A DNA stretch of 64,000 nucleotides, from assembly GCA_013285465.1 (NCBI GenBank), contig CP053449.1, forward strand, positions 2,442,735 to 2,506,734. The letters run 5' to 3'. The stretch is from Pseudomonadota bacterium (GTDB lineage: Bacteria > Pseudomonadota > Alphaproteobacteria > Micavibrionales > CSBR16-224). This document shows, one piece after another, positions 8,397 through 17,519 of this stretch. Numbering within the stretch: position 1 is the first letter of the stretch; the number at the start of each line of letters is the position of its first letter. Made by a program: the position numbers and the translations under genes. The notes beneath the pieces were generated by a model. It made no database searches. It was not told where the DNA came from and saw only the letters and a program-made list of their open reading frames with translations.

Positions 8397-9938
8397 ATGT
8401 GCGGTGTTATCGGAATAGCCGGTTCGGCATCCTCTTTTCAGGGTGATCCCGAATATCAGGCAGCCTATGAGGCCTATCGCGGTTTGCTCACGTTGCAGCA
8501 CCGCGGACAAGATGCGGCAGGTCTGCTTTCTTATGATGATCTTTCAAAAATGTTTTACCAAAAGCGCGACCTCGGACTGGTCGCGCAAGTCTTTGACCGT
8601 GAAAGCATCGAGAACCTGACAGGTGCAATGGCCATCGGCCATACCCGCTATGCCACGACAGGCGGCAACGGCAAGCGCGATATCCAGCCGCTGCTGACCG
8701 GTGCGCCTTTCGGTCTTGGCATGGTGCATAATGGCAATATCGTCAACCAGCGCGACCTTGCCGATACATTGACCAGCGAATTAAAACGCCATCTGCTGAC
8801 CAAAAACGATCTTGAAATCCTTTTATATTACTGGAGCCATTATCTGCTGGATGGCCATGAAGTCCGCGCCGAAAGCTTCAGCTTTGCCAATATGTGCCGC
8901 GCCACAAAACATATTTTCGACACATTCCGCGGCGGCTATGCCGTTATCGGTCTGGTCGGGCAATCCGGCATGATCGCCTTCCGCGACCCTGACGGCATCC
9001 GCCCGATGGTACTGGGGCAGAAGAAAACGGAGAACGGCGAAACACGCTGGTGCATTTCTTCGGAAACGGTCGCGCTGAATTATCTCGGTTATGAATTCCT
9101 GCGTGATGTCGCACCGGGTGAATTTATTTATATTGATCTTGAAGGCAATCTGCTCAGCGCCGTCTTAAAAACAAGCAAATCCCTCCCCGCGCCTTGCGTC
9201 TTTGAATGGATTTATTTCTCGGCCGCCGAAAGCACGATTGAAAATGAATCCGTTTACAAAGTCCGGCTGCGGCTGGGCGAGCAACTCGGCCTCAAAGCAC
9301 AGGCGGCAATTGACGCGGGTGAAATCAGCCCCGATGTCGTGATGCCTGTTCCCGATACCAGCCGTTCCGCCGCCATTGCCGCCGCCGATACGCTCGGCCT
9401 GCCCTACCGCGAGGGGCTGATTAAAAACCGCTATGTCCATCGCAGCTTTATCCTGAACACGCAGGAAAAACGCGAAGAAGCCGTGCATCTGAAACTCAGC
9501 CCGATCCGCAGCGAAATCGAAGGCAAAAATATTCTGCTGATCGATGACAGTGTTGTCCGCGGCACGACCTCGAAACGCATTATCGAATTACTGAAAAGAA
9601 ACGGCGCCAAGGAAATCGTGCTGGGCATTACCTGCCCGCCGATCCGGCACGGCTGTTTTTACGGCATTGATTTTCCCGACCCGACGGAGCTGGTCGCCAA
9701 TGAAAAAAGCGTCATGGAAATCGCCGCATGGGCAGGGGCGCGGAAATTCATTTATCTGGACGAAGATGATTTGAAAAAAGCGGCCTCCAAAGACAGCCTG
9801 TGCATGGCCTGTCTTGACGGGAAATACCCGACCGCCGCCGCCGATATCACAAATTTCACGGAAGCGCGGCGCGCCGAAAGACTGGAGAATGCCGCAACAG
9901 TTAAAAAAGATGTTATGAAGAAAGAGAGACGCGCATGA
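8397..9938 (+). CDS. purF: Amidophosphoribosyltransferase
   Basis: Catalyses the first step of purine synthesis, PRPP plus glutamine to phosphoribosylamine. The N-terminus MCGVIGIAG supplies Cys2, the glutaminase nucleophile, with no propeptide. The glutaminase domain shows GHTRYATTGG and the Asn-containing VHNGNI segment; the PRPP-binding loop LLIDDSVVRGTTSKR is near residues 379-393. At 513 residues it is of usual length. It opens a nine-gene cluster and overlaps the next gene by 4 bp (ATGA). Cysteines at C-P-P-I-R-H-G-C and C-M-A-C near the C-terminus match the Fe-S type seen in Bacillus PurF, so an iron-sulfur cluster is possible. Confidence 0.96.
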   Translation: MCGVIGIAGSASSFQGDPEYQAAYEAYRGLLTLQHRGQDAAGLLSYDDLSKMFYQKRDLGLVAQVFDRESIENLTGAMAIGHTRYATTGGNGKRDIQPLLTGAPFGLGMVHNGNIVNQRDLADTLTSELKRHLLTKNDLEILLYYWSHYLLDGHEVRAESFSFANMCRATKHIFDTFRGGYAVIGLVGQSGMIAFRDPDGIRPMVLGQKKTENGETRWCISSETVALNYLGYEFLRDVAPGEFIYIDLEGNLLSAVLKTSKSLPAPCVFEWIYFSAAESTIENESVYKVRLRLGEQLGLKAQAAIDAGEISPDVVMPVPDTSRSAAIAAADTLGLPYREGLIKNRYVHRSFILNTQEKREEAVHLKLSPIRSEIEGKNILLIDDSVVRGTTSKRIIELLKRNGAKEIVLGITCPPIRHGCFYGIDFPDPTELVANEKSVMEIAAWAGARKFIYLDEDDLKKAASKDSLCMACLDGKYPTAAADITNFTEARRAERLENAATVKKDVMKKERRA

Positions 9939-10732
9939 AAATTTTTGTCGTTTTCGGAAGCAATTCGGATGAAGGCACTTACGCCCCGCTGATTGAGGAA
10001 CTGAAAAAAGCGGGCGAGGTTGAATTCGCCGTTATCTCCGCCCACCGCAATCTTGAAGAATTGCAGGAAAAACTGAAAAGCTGGAACGGTGATGTCATCG
10101 TTGCAGGGGCAGGGCTTGCCGCCGCACTCCCCGGCGTTTGCGCCTCGATTTCCGACAAGCCGGTTTTCGGCGTCTCCGTGATGGCGCATTTCGGCGGGTT
10201 GGACGCACTGGCCTCCATCGCGCAAATGCCTTTCGGCATGCCGGTCTTAACCAGCGGCGCAGGGCAGGAAAAAAACATCGCCGCCTTTCTGCTGCGCTAT
10301 CAGGAATTTTTGCAAAATGAACAACCGCGCCTGCATTTTGTACTGCCGCCTTTCGCGGCAGAGGAAGATTACGCCAAAGCGGAATTCGCCCGCGCCGAAA
10401 CACTGGCCGAAGAGAAGGGTTGGCATGTTACCGAAGGCAGTAAATATGCCGGTGATGCCTTCAATATTATATATGTGACGGAAGATGCCGATATTCTTCC
10501 AGATGTGCTGGGCGCGCATGTGCCGCTTTTCAGCAAGGAAGAAATCCAAAAACCGGAAAACTATCTGAAGATTTACAACTGGGCGCAAAAAGGCGGGCTG
10601 TGGGTCGGCGCAAATAATTCGCGTAATGCGGTATTGGCGGCGGAACGCCTGTTTAAAAATGCGACGGAAGAAAATAGAGAGAGGGAAAGCCATGACACAA
10701 TTACCGGAGATTCTGTATCGCGGATCGGTTAA
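9935..10732 (+). CDS. purE: PurE-family AIR carboxylase / CAIR mutase with C-terminal extension
   Basis: The first 130 residues match PurE: VFGSNSDEGT (phosphate loop), ISAHRNLEEL, AGAGLAAALPGV and GLDALASIAQMPFGMPV. PurE converts AIR (or N5-CAIR) to CAIR. Usual PurE proteins are about 160-170 residues; this one has 265, with an extra 110-residue C-terminal part I do not recognise. That part ends in VGANNSRNAVLAAERLF, which looks like a second copy of the PurE C-terminal helix. No purK lies in the cluster, so the enzyme may carboxylate AIR directly with CO2 (class II) or purK may be elsewhere. The 3' end overlaps purC by 41 bp, longer than the other junctions. Confidence 0.82.
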   Translation: MKIFVVFGSNSDEGTYAPLIEELKKAGEVEFAVISAHRNLEELQEKLKSWNGDVIVAGAGLAAALPGVCASISDKPVFGVSVMAHFGGLDALASIAQMPFGMPVLTSGAGQEKNIAAFLLRYQEFLQNEQPRLHFVLPPFAAEEDYAKAEFARAETLAEEKGWHVTEGSKYAGDAFNIIYVTEDADILPDVLGAHVPLFSKEEIQKPENYLKIYNWAQKGGLWVGANNSRNAVLAAERLFKNATEENRERESHDTITGDSVSRIG

Positions 10733-11807
10733 GGACATCCGTGCAGGTTTCGAGAAAGACGATTTGATTTTTCAATTTTCCGACCGTTACTCGGTTTTCG
10801 ACTGGGGCGAAATGCCTGACATATTGCCGGAAAAAGGTGCGGCACTCGCCATGCTGGCATGGCTGTTTTTCGATTTGTTAAAACAGCGCGGCATCAACAG
10901 TCATATGAATGCGCTGCTGGATCAGAATGGCGCAATACTCTCTGGTGATGACATCTTTACGCATAAAACCCCGCTGCTTTCCGTTGAGAAAATGGATGTG
11001 CTCCGCCCCGCCGAAAAATCGGAAAACGGAAAGCTCTCCTTTGATTACAGTGCCTATGATACAAAGCCCGCAGGCTGCCTTGTCCCGCTGGAGGTCATTT
11101 TCCGCTATGCCGTTCCCGAAGGCAGTTCGCTGTTGAAACGCGCAGGCGATGCGGATTATTGCAAAAGCCTCGGTCTGGATACGCCGCCGAAAGCCGGAGA
11201 TGTTTTCACCGCACCGGTGATTGAATTTTCGACCAAGCTGGAAAATTACGACCGCTATCTGACCTATGATGAGGCGCAAAAAATTTCCGGCATGAATGAT
11301 GCGGAGTTTTCAAAACTGCAACAGCAGATGAAAACCGCCGCCGCAACCCTGCACGGTATTTTCGCAGAAATCGGTATCGACCTTCTGGACGGCAAGCTGG
11401 AATTCGGTTTTGCCAAAGAAACAGATGCGGAGGGCAACCGCGATTTTGTGCTGATTGATTCCATCGGTCCGGATGAGCTGCGCCTGAGTTATAACGGCAC
11501 CCAGCTTTCCAAGGAAGTCCTGCGCAAATTCTATCGCGGCAACAACTGGGAACAAGCCGTCGAAAAAGCAAAAAAACTGGCGGATCAGCGCGGCATTGCC
11601 GATTGGAAAACCATCTGTGTTGATGAGCTTCAGCAGACACCGCCCGTTCTCGACCCTGCGCTCAAAACCGCCACAGCCATGATTTACAAAAGCATTGCCC
11701 GTGCCTTGGCGGAAAAATTCTATCAAAAATCCTGCTTTGATAATGCCTGGCCCTTAAAAGATGTGGCAGCAACGCTTGATAATTGGGGCAAGAAACATGC
11801 CGCATAA
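10692..11807 (+). CDS. purC: SAICAR synthetase, long form
   Basis: Joins CAIR and aspartate to SAICAR. PurC features include the N-terminal strand YRGSVKDIR, the FSDRYSVFDWG segment that corresponds to the family's S-D-R-x-S-x-F-D, the PLEVIFRYAVPEGSSLLKR motif and DSIGPDELRL near the C-terminal active site. At 371 residues it is clearly longer than the usual 235-300, with extra sequence mainly in the second half. The ATG at 10692 sits behind GAGAGAGG inside the end of purE; the stop overlaps purD by 11 bp, so all three are translationally coupled. Confidence 0.88.
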   Translation: MTQLPEILYRGSVKDIRAGFEKDDLIFQFSDRYSVFDWGEMPDILPEKGAALAMLAWLFFDLLKQRGINSHMNALLDQNGAILSGDDIFTHKTPLLSVEKMDVLRPAEKSENGKLSFDYSAYDTKPAGCLVPLEVIFRYAVPEGSSLLKRAGDADYCKSLGLDTPPKAGDVFTAPVIEFSTKLENYDRYLTYDEAQKISGMNDAEFSKLQQQMKTAAATLHGIFAEIGIDLLDGKLEFGFAKETDAEGNRDFVLIDSIGPDELRLSYNGTQLSKEVLRKFYRGNNWEQAVEKAKKLADQRGIADWKTICVDELQQTPPVLDPALKTATAMIYKSIARALAEKFYQKSCFDNAWPLKDVAATLDNWGKKHAA

Positions 11808-13098
11808 GAAAACAGTCATGCTGATCGGCAGCGGCGGGCGCGAACATGCGATTGCCTGGAAATTGTCACAATCACCTTTGCTGAAAAAAACAATTGTTCT
11901 TCCCGGCAGCGACGGTATTGCCGCCTTGCCGAAAACCGCCTGCAAGACGGAAACGGATTTCCTGAAAGCCGCGCAGGAAATCAAACCCGATCTGGTCATC
12001 ATCGGTCCGGAACAGCCGCTGGCCGAGGGGCTCACTGATCTGCTGGAGGAAAACGGTTTTACTGTTTTCGGCCCTACGCAAGCTGCGGCACAGCTGGAGA
12101 GTTCAAAAATCTTTTCCAAGGATTTCATGCGGGATGAAGAAATCCCCACAGCACGTTTTGCCGCCTGCAATGATTTTGACACCGCGCAAGACATCATCCA
12201 AAACTGGGATGCCTCCAAAGGTTTCGTCGTCAAGGCCGATACGCTGGCCGCAGGTAAAGGCGTTGTTGTCACCGACAGCCGTGACGAAGCGCTGAAAACG
12301 GCAAAAGATTTCATGGTCAACCCTGCCTGCACCGTCAAGACGGAACGCCTGCTGCTGGAAGAAAAACTAACAGGGAAAGAAGTCTCCGCCTTTGCCGTTT
12401 GCGACGGCACGGATTTCCTGACACTCGGCTATGCCTGCGATTACAAACGCGCTTTCGCCGGTGACAAAGGTCCGAATACCGGCGGTATGGGCGGCTTCAG
12501 TCCGCAGGGCTGGCCGTCTGACAAAGTCAGAAAATTTGTCGCGGAACATATTTTCAAAAAAACGCTGGACGGTATGGCCGCACGCGGCACACCTTTTAAA
12601 GGCATTCTGTTTGCCGGATTAATGGTGGATGGCGATAACGTCAATGTCATTGAATATAATGTGCGGCTGGGCGATCCCGAAACACAGATTCTGCTGCCGC
12701 TGATGGAAGATGACATCCTTGAAATTTTCCTTGCCGCCGCAAAAGGTGATCTGGCCTCTCTTGGTAAAAAATCGTTCAGCCTTTCCGGCGCGACGGCGGT
12801 GCATATCGTCATGGCCTCGGAAGGCTATCCGTCCACCGACGGCAGCGCGATGACCCTGCAGCAAACCATCAACGGCATTGATCAGGCAGAAAATGACAAT
12901 AACGCGCTTATCTTTCTGGCAGGCGCAAAAAAACACGGCACGGATTGGGTCAATACCGGCGGGCGCGTTCTGGGTGTCACCGCGATTGGCAAAGATGCGG
13001 AAGAGGCGCGCAAAAAAGCCTATGCGGCATTGGCGCAAATCAGTTTTTGCGGCGCACATTTCCGTGACGATATTGCAGGGGGCGGCTTTGGCACATAA
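11797..13098 (+). CDS. purD: Phosphoribosylamine-glycine ligase
   Basis: GAR synthetase, step 2 of purine synthesis. The 433-residue ATP-grasp protein begins MLIGSGGREHAIAWKL (the PurD signature), and shows KADTLAAGKGVVV (ATP-binding), PNTGGMGGFSP and NVRLGDPETQ (metal and substrate binding) in the expected order. The start lies inside the end of purC, with GGGG about 8 nt upstream. The stop overlaps the TTG start of purN by 11 bp. Confidence 0.96.
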   Translation: MPHKKTVMLIGSGGREHAIAWKLSQSPLLKKTIVLPGSDGIAALPKTACKTETDFLKAAQEIKPDLVIIGPEQPLAEGLTDLLEENGFTVFGPTQAAAQLESSKIFSKDFMRDEEIPTARFAACNDFDTAQDIIQNWDASKGFVVKADTLAAGKGVVVTDSRDEALKTAKDFMVNPACTVKTERLLLEEKLTGKEVSAFAVCDGTDFLTLGYACDYKRAFAGDKGPNTGGMGGFSPQGWPSDKVRKFVAEHIFKKTLDGMAARGTPFKGILFAGLMVDGDNVNVIEYNVRLGDPETQILLPLMEDDILEIFLAAAKGDLASLGKKSFSLSGATAVHIVMASEGYPSTDGSAMTLQQTINGIDQAENDNNALIFLAGAKKHGTDWVNTGGRVLGVTAIGKDAEEARKKAYAALAQISFCGAHFRDDIAGGGFGT

Positions 13099-13711
13099 GG
13101 CAAAAATCCGCAGCATCATCTTCGCATCAGGCAGCGGTACAAATGCCGCAAACCTGATCCGTCACGCTGCGGAAAATCCTGATTTTTCCGTCGCCGCCGT
13201 TATTTGCGACAATCCCGCTGCGGGGGTGATCGAAAAATGCGCGGCGCTTGATCTTCCTTGTCATGTCATCCCGTTTGAAAGTTCCAAACACAATCATGAG
13301 GAAAAAATCCGCACAGCGCTCGCGCATTATGATGCCGACTGGATTTTTCTGGCGGGTTATATGCGCATCCTCAGCGCAGAATTTATCGCGGAATTTTACG
13401 ACTCCGCCTTAGGCTGCGCCCGCATCGTCAACATCCACCCCTCCCTGCTACCCGCCTTTCGCGGCAAGGATGCCTATCAACGCGCTTTCACCGAAAATGT
13501 TCCCGAGTCCGGCGTGACAGTTCATTTTGTTGATTCCGGCATTGATACCGGGCCGATCATTCTGCAACGCCGCTTCCCGCGCAAGAGCGATGACACGCTG
13601 GAAAGCTTCACCGCACGCGGCATGGCGCTGGAATATCAAACCTATATCGATGCCGTCGCCTTACTGCTGCAGCAGCTGCAAAATAAGAATTTTCAGGAGA
13701 AACGCGCATGA
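13088..13711 (+). CDS. purN: Phosphoribosylglycinamide formyltransferase
   Basis: Folate-dependent GAR transformylase, step 3. Family motifs: IIFASGSGTNAANL (substrate loop), AGYMRIL, NIHPSLLPAFRGKDAYQ (catalytic Asn and His) and TVHFVDSGIDTGPII (catalytic Asp). There is no ATG in a suitable place; a TTG at 13088, 6 nt behind the strong site CAGGGGG, gives a 207-residue protein with the normal N-terminus MAHKAKIRSIIFASG. This unusual start overlaps the purD stop, consistent with coupling. The 3' end overlaps purL by 4 bp. Confidence 0.93.
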   Translation: MAHKAKIRSIIFASGSGTNAANLIRHAAENPDFSVAAVICDNPAAGVIEKCAALDLPCHVIPFESSKHNHEEKIRTALAHYDADWIFLAGYMRILSAEFIAEFYDSALGCARIVNIHPSLLPAFRGKDAYQRAFTENVPESGVTVHFVDSGIDTGPIILQRRFPRKSDDTLESFTARGMALEYQTYIDAVALLLQQLQNKNFQEKRA

Positions 13712-16700
13712 CCGCATCCGCTAAAATCCGTTTTGAAATCGAAGACCTCGCCGCGCCGGATGCGCAAAAACTTTCCGGCTGCGAGATCCGCAAAACAAAT
13801 TTCTATCTTGTGGAATCGGAAACGGCGGAGAAAGAAAAACTACAACAACAAGGCAGCGATATTTTCGCCGATCCGTTGATCCAGAAAATCCATATGGACG
13901 GCAAGGGCGCAGATATTTTGACCGGCGCCGCCTATATTATCGAAGTCACATTCCGCCCCGGCGTTACAGATAATCCTGCCCACAGCGCCGCCGAAGCTTT
14001 CGGTCTTGGCGGTATAACCGCAAGCGTTGCCAGCGGACGGATTTATGCCGTCAGCGGCGACATTTCCCGTACAGAGGCTGAAACACTTGCCGCAGAGGAA
14101 TTCGCCAATCCGCTGATTGAAAAAATCGGTGTTTACACACCGGAAGAATTTGCCGCGCTGAACCGTTTTAACGACATCAACCTGCCGCATGTGCATCTGC
14201 AGGGCGCGCCGGAAATTCTGACCATCAACCTTGACCGCAGTGATGCGGAACTTGCGCAGTTGAGCACTGACCGCTGTCTTGCGCTGACAGTTGATGAAAT
14301 CAAACATATCGAGCGCCATTATCATGATAAAAATGTTGCCGCACATCGCGCAGAAAAGAACCTGCCCGCGCAGCCGACGGATGTGGAGATCGAAATCATC
14401 GCACAAAGCTGGAGCGAGCATTGCAAACATAAAATTTTCAGTGCCGCTATCACCTATACGGATGAGACAGGCGCAACAACTGACATCAACAGCCTGTATA
14501 AAACCTATATCAAAGGCGCCACCAAAGAAATCGAAAAACAGCGCGGTATTGACTGGCTAATCTCCGTCTTTGAAGATAATGCCGGTATTGTGCGTTTTGA
14601 CGGCAAGATTGACCTTTGCATCAAGGCGGAAACCCATAACAGCCCCTCGGCTCTTGACCCCTACGGCGGTGCTTTAACAGGTATTCTTGGTGTCAACCGC
14701 GATATTCTCGGCTGCGGGCTCGGTGCTTTGCCGATTGCCAATACGGATGTCTTTTGTTTCGCGCCGCCCGATCTTCCTGTCACATTAGGGGCTGAAAATA
14801 TGCCCGCAAAACTGAAAGAACCGAAACGGATTTTTGAAGGCGTGCATCTGGGCGTGGAAGACGGCGGCAATAAAAGCGGCATTCCCACCGTCAATGGCGC
14901 AATCTTTTTCGATCAGGACTACGCCGGCAAACCTCTCGTTTTTTGCGGCACAATCGGCACAATGCCCCGCCGGCTGGATGACGGGCGTGCCGCCGCAGAA
15001 AAACAGGCGCAAAACGGTGACCGCATTTTTATGGCCGGCGGCGCGATCGGCGCAGACGGTATTCATGGCGCCACTTTCAGTTCGCTGGCACTGGATGAAA
15101 ACGCGCCCGCCACCGCCGTACAGATCGGCGACCCGCTGACGCAAAAACGCCTGACCTCCTTCCTGCTGGAAGCCCGCGATAAAGGGCTTTATTCCAGCGT
15201 CACCGATAACGGCGCGGGCGGGCTTAGCTCCAGTATCGGTGAAATGGCCCTACAATCAGGCGGGGCGGAAATTGAGCTGGCACAATGTCCGGTGAAATAT
15301 CCCGGTCTGCAGCCCTATGAATTGATGATTAGTGAAAGTCAGGAGCGGATGAGCTTTGCCGTACCGCCGCAACATGCCGCTGACTTTCTGGCGCTGGCAA
15401 AAATCCATGGCGTAGAGGCAACGGATATCGGCTTTTTCAAGGATGACGGTTTCCTGACAATTCATTACCGCGGCAAAATTGCTGCGGAACTCGATCTTGA
15501 TTTTCTGCACAATTCCCTGCCACAAATGACACTGCAAGCCGTCTGGAACGGCGGGCAAGCGCGTAAAGCATGGCATAAGGAAAATACCGCAATACAGGAG
15601 CTGCCGCAGCCGGAGGCGAATGGCGCTTTCATCAAAACCGCGCTTCTCACCTTGCTCGGCGCGCCGAATATCGCCTCGAAAGAAAAATGGGTGCGCCGCT
15701 ATGACCATGAGGTACAGGCCGCAACCCATATCAAACCTTTCAGCGGCACAGGTGACGGCCCGTCCGATTGCGGTGCCATCTGGCTGTATCCGCATGGCGG
15801 CGAACAGGAAAGCGCCGTTACCATCGGCTGCGGACTCGCGCCGCGCCTGTCTTTGAGTGACCCTTATCTAATGGCGCAATATGCGGTGGATGAAGCCATC
15901 CGTAATGTTGTCGTATCAGGCGGCGATCCGGATATGTGCTGCCTGCTGGATAATTTCTGCTGGCCCGATCCGGTCAAAAGCGCGCATACGCCCGATGGTG
16001 ATCTCAAGCTGGGGCAGCTGGTCAAAACCTGTCAGGGGCTTTATGATATCTGCACCGCCTATGGCGCGCCGCTGGTCAGCGGTAAGGACAGCATGAAGAA
16101 TGATTACCGCGGCAAAGATCATCAGAGTCGCGACATCACGATCAGCATTCTGCCGACCCTGCTGGTCACGGCAATGGCCAAGGCCGATATCCGCCATACG
16201 ACCCGCAGCGATTTTCAAAACAGCGGCGATTTTATTTATCTGCTGGGGGAAAATCATGCCGGATTAGGCACATCGGAATTCGCACAGCATTTCGCAGCGG
16301 ATAGCACCCCGCCCGGTATCAACATGGAAAAAAATATCGCGCTCTACCGTGCCTATCACGAAGCCTGTCGGAATAACGTGCTGTCATCGGGCCATGATCT
16401 CTCGGATGGCGGGCTGCTGGTGGCGCTGGCGGAAAGTATGATCGGCGGCGGCAAAGGCGCAGCTGTCGACATAATGAATACCGCGCTGCCGCTAACGGAT
16501 CTGCTGTTCGGTGAAGCGGCAGGACGTTTCCTTGTATCGGTTGCGCCTGCGCACCGCGCCGTTTTTGATGATCACTTTGCAGGTCATTCCCCGCTGCTGC
16601 TGGGGCAGGTGACGGATGATGAGGACTTGTCACTAAAACTGCCCGCGCCCTATTCACGCATCACAATCTCCTTAAGCGAGATGGAGGATAAATGGAAAAA

Positions 16701-16716
16701 CAGTCTCTCCCTTTAA
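13708..16716 (+). CDS. purL: FGAM synthase, large ~1000-residue type
   Basis: Converts FGAR to FGAM together with the glutaminase PurQ. The catalytic part shows SWSEHCKHKIF, ETHNSPSALDPYGGA, GVHLGVEDGGNKSGIPTV and VTDNGAGGLSSSIGEMA. The protein has 1002 residues, between the small PurL (about 740, partnered by PurS and PurQ) and the 1300-residue PurL of Enterobacteria. The first 200 or so residues carry two similar blocks (both containing ADPLIQKI / ANPLIEKI) that look like a duplicated PurS-like domain fused to the N-terminus. A separate purQ follows, so the glutaminase is not fused. The start overlaps the purN stop (ATGA). Confidence 0.94.
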   Translation: MTASAKIRFEIEDLAAPDAQKLSGCEIRKTNFYLVESETAEKEKLQQQGSDIFADPLIQKIHMDGKGADILTGAAYIIEVTFRPGVTDNPAHSAAEAFGLGGITASVASGRIYAVSGDISRTEAETLAAEEFANPLIEKIGVYTPEEFAALNRFNDINLPHVHLQGAPEILTINLDRSDAELAQLSTDRCLALTVDEIKHIERHYHDKNVAAHRAEKNLPAQPTDVEIEIIAQSWSEHCKHKIFSAAITYTDETGATTDINSLYKTYIKGATKEIEKQRGIDWLISVFEDNAGIVRFDGKIDLCIKAETHNSPSALDPYGGALTGILGVNRDILGCGLGALPIANTDVFCFAPPDLPVTLGAENMPAKLKEPKRIFEGVHLGVEDGGNKSGIPTVNGAIFFDQDYAGKPLVFCGTIGTMPRRLDDGRAAAEKQAQNGDRIFMAGGAIGADGIHGATFSSLALDENAPATAVQIGDPLTQKRLTSFLLEARDKGLYSSVTDNGAGGLSSSIGEMALQSGGAEIELAQCPVKYPGLQPYELMISESQERMSFAVPPQHAADFLALAKIHGVEATDIGFFKDDGFLTIHYRGKIAAELDLDFLHNSLPQMTLQAVWNGGQARKAWHKENTAIQELPQPEANGAFIKTALLTLLGAPNIASKEKWVRRYDHEVQAATHIKPFSGTGDGPSDCGAIWLYPHGGEQESAVTIGCGLAPRLSLSDPYLMAQYAVDEAIRNVVVSGGDPDMCCLLDNFCWPDPVKSAHTPDGDLKLGQLVKTCQGLYDICTAYGAPLVSGKDSMKNDYRGKDHQSRDITISILPTLLVTAMAKADIRHTTRSDFQNSGDFIYLLGENHAGLGTSEFAQHFAADSTPPGINMEKNIALYRAYHEACRNNVLSSGHDLSDGGLLVALAESMIGGGKGAAVDIMNTALPLTDLLFGEAAGRFLVSVAPAHRAVFDDHFAGHSPLLLGQVTDDEDLSLKLPAPYSRITISLSEMEDKWKNSLSL

Positions 16717-17519
16717 CAAACACGCTTTATAAAAACAGCCTGCCGAAATTTCTGGTGCTGGCAGGTGACGGCGTCAATTGCGAAAGTGAAACCGCTGCCG
16801 CCTTTCTTCATGCCGGCGGCGCAGCTGAAATTGTGCATATCAACCGCCTTCTTGAAAACCCGCAGCAGCTGTCCGGTTATGACGGGCTGGCATTGCCGGG
16901 CGGTTTTTCCTTCGGGGATGAGTTGGGTAGCGGCCAGCTTCTGGCTTTAAAGATCCGTGCACAGCTCGGCGATATTTTCCGCGATTTCACCGCACGGAAA
17001 AAACCGGTCATCGGTATCTGCAACGGTTTTCAGGTGCTGGTGCGTCTGGGTCTGCTGCCTTTCCCTGATGCGCCGCGCGCCGCCGCGCTTGCCGTAAACA
17101 ATCACGGGGAATTTATGAATAAATGGGCGGATTTAAAAACTGATTCTTCCTCCGTCTGTCTCTGGACAAAAAATATGGAAGATATTTCCCTGCCCGTCCG
17201 CCATAAGGAAGGCCGTATCGTTCTGACCCCCGGTGCGGAAAAAGATGTCTATAAGATGCTTGTAAAAAACGGACAGATTCCACTGCGTTATACATCCGAT
17301 ATCAACGGTTCCTACGAGCGCATTGCCGCGCTGTGCGACCCGTCCGGTCTGATCCTCGGTATGATGCCGCATCCCGAGGCTTTCGTTTTTCAGGCCACAA
17401 ATAAACAGCGTCATCATAATCCTCTGGAAAAGGGTGCAGGACTGCAATTATTTGAAAATATTCTGCGTTACCTTAAAGGCGCAGAAAGTGATAGGGAAGG
17501 ATTACAGCGTCATGGCTAA
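16692..17519 (+). CDS. purQ: FGAM synthase glutaminase subunit
   Basis: Class I glutamine amidotransferase subunit supplying ammonia to PurL. Motifs are VLAGDGVNCESE at the start, LPGGFSFGDELGSGQL, the nucleophile elbow PVIGICNGFQVLV (Cys) and the C-terminal GMMPHPEAF that supplies the His-x-Glu dyad. At 275 residues it is longer than the common 220-230 form and matches the PurQ type that accompanies ~1000-residue PurL. The ATG lies 25 bp inside purL behind GGAGG; the stop overlaps purH. Confidence 0.95.
   Translation: MEKQSLPLTNTLYKNSLPKFLVLAGDGVNCESETAAAFLHAGGAAEIVHINRLLENPQQLSGYDGLALPGGFSFGDELGSGQLLALKIRAQLGDIFRDFTARKKPVIGICNGFQVLVRLGLLPFPDAPRAAALAVNNHGEFMNKWADLKTDSSSVCLWTKNMEDISLPVRHKEGRIVLTPGAEKDVYKMLVKNGQIPLRYTSDINGSYERIAALCDPSGLILGMMPHPEAFVFQATNKQRHHNPLEKGAGLQLFENILRYLKGAESDREGLQRHG

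Noticed and set aside
13840-14430. Long antisense frames across the purine genes, rpoN, ileS and pepA
   Set aside because: They mirror the codon pattern of the sense genes; translations lack family motifs and starts.
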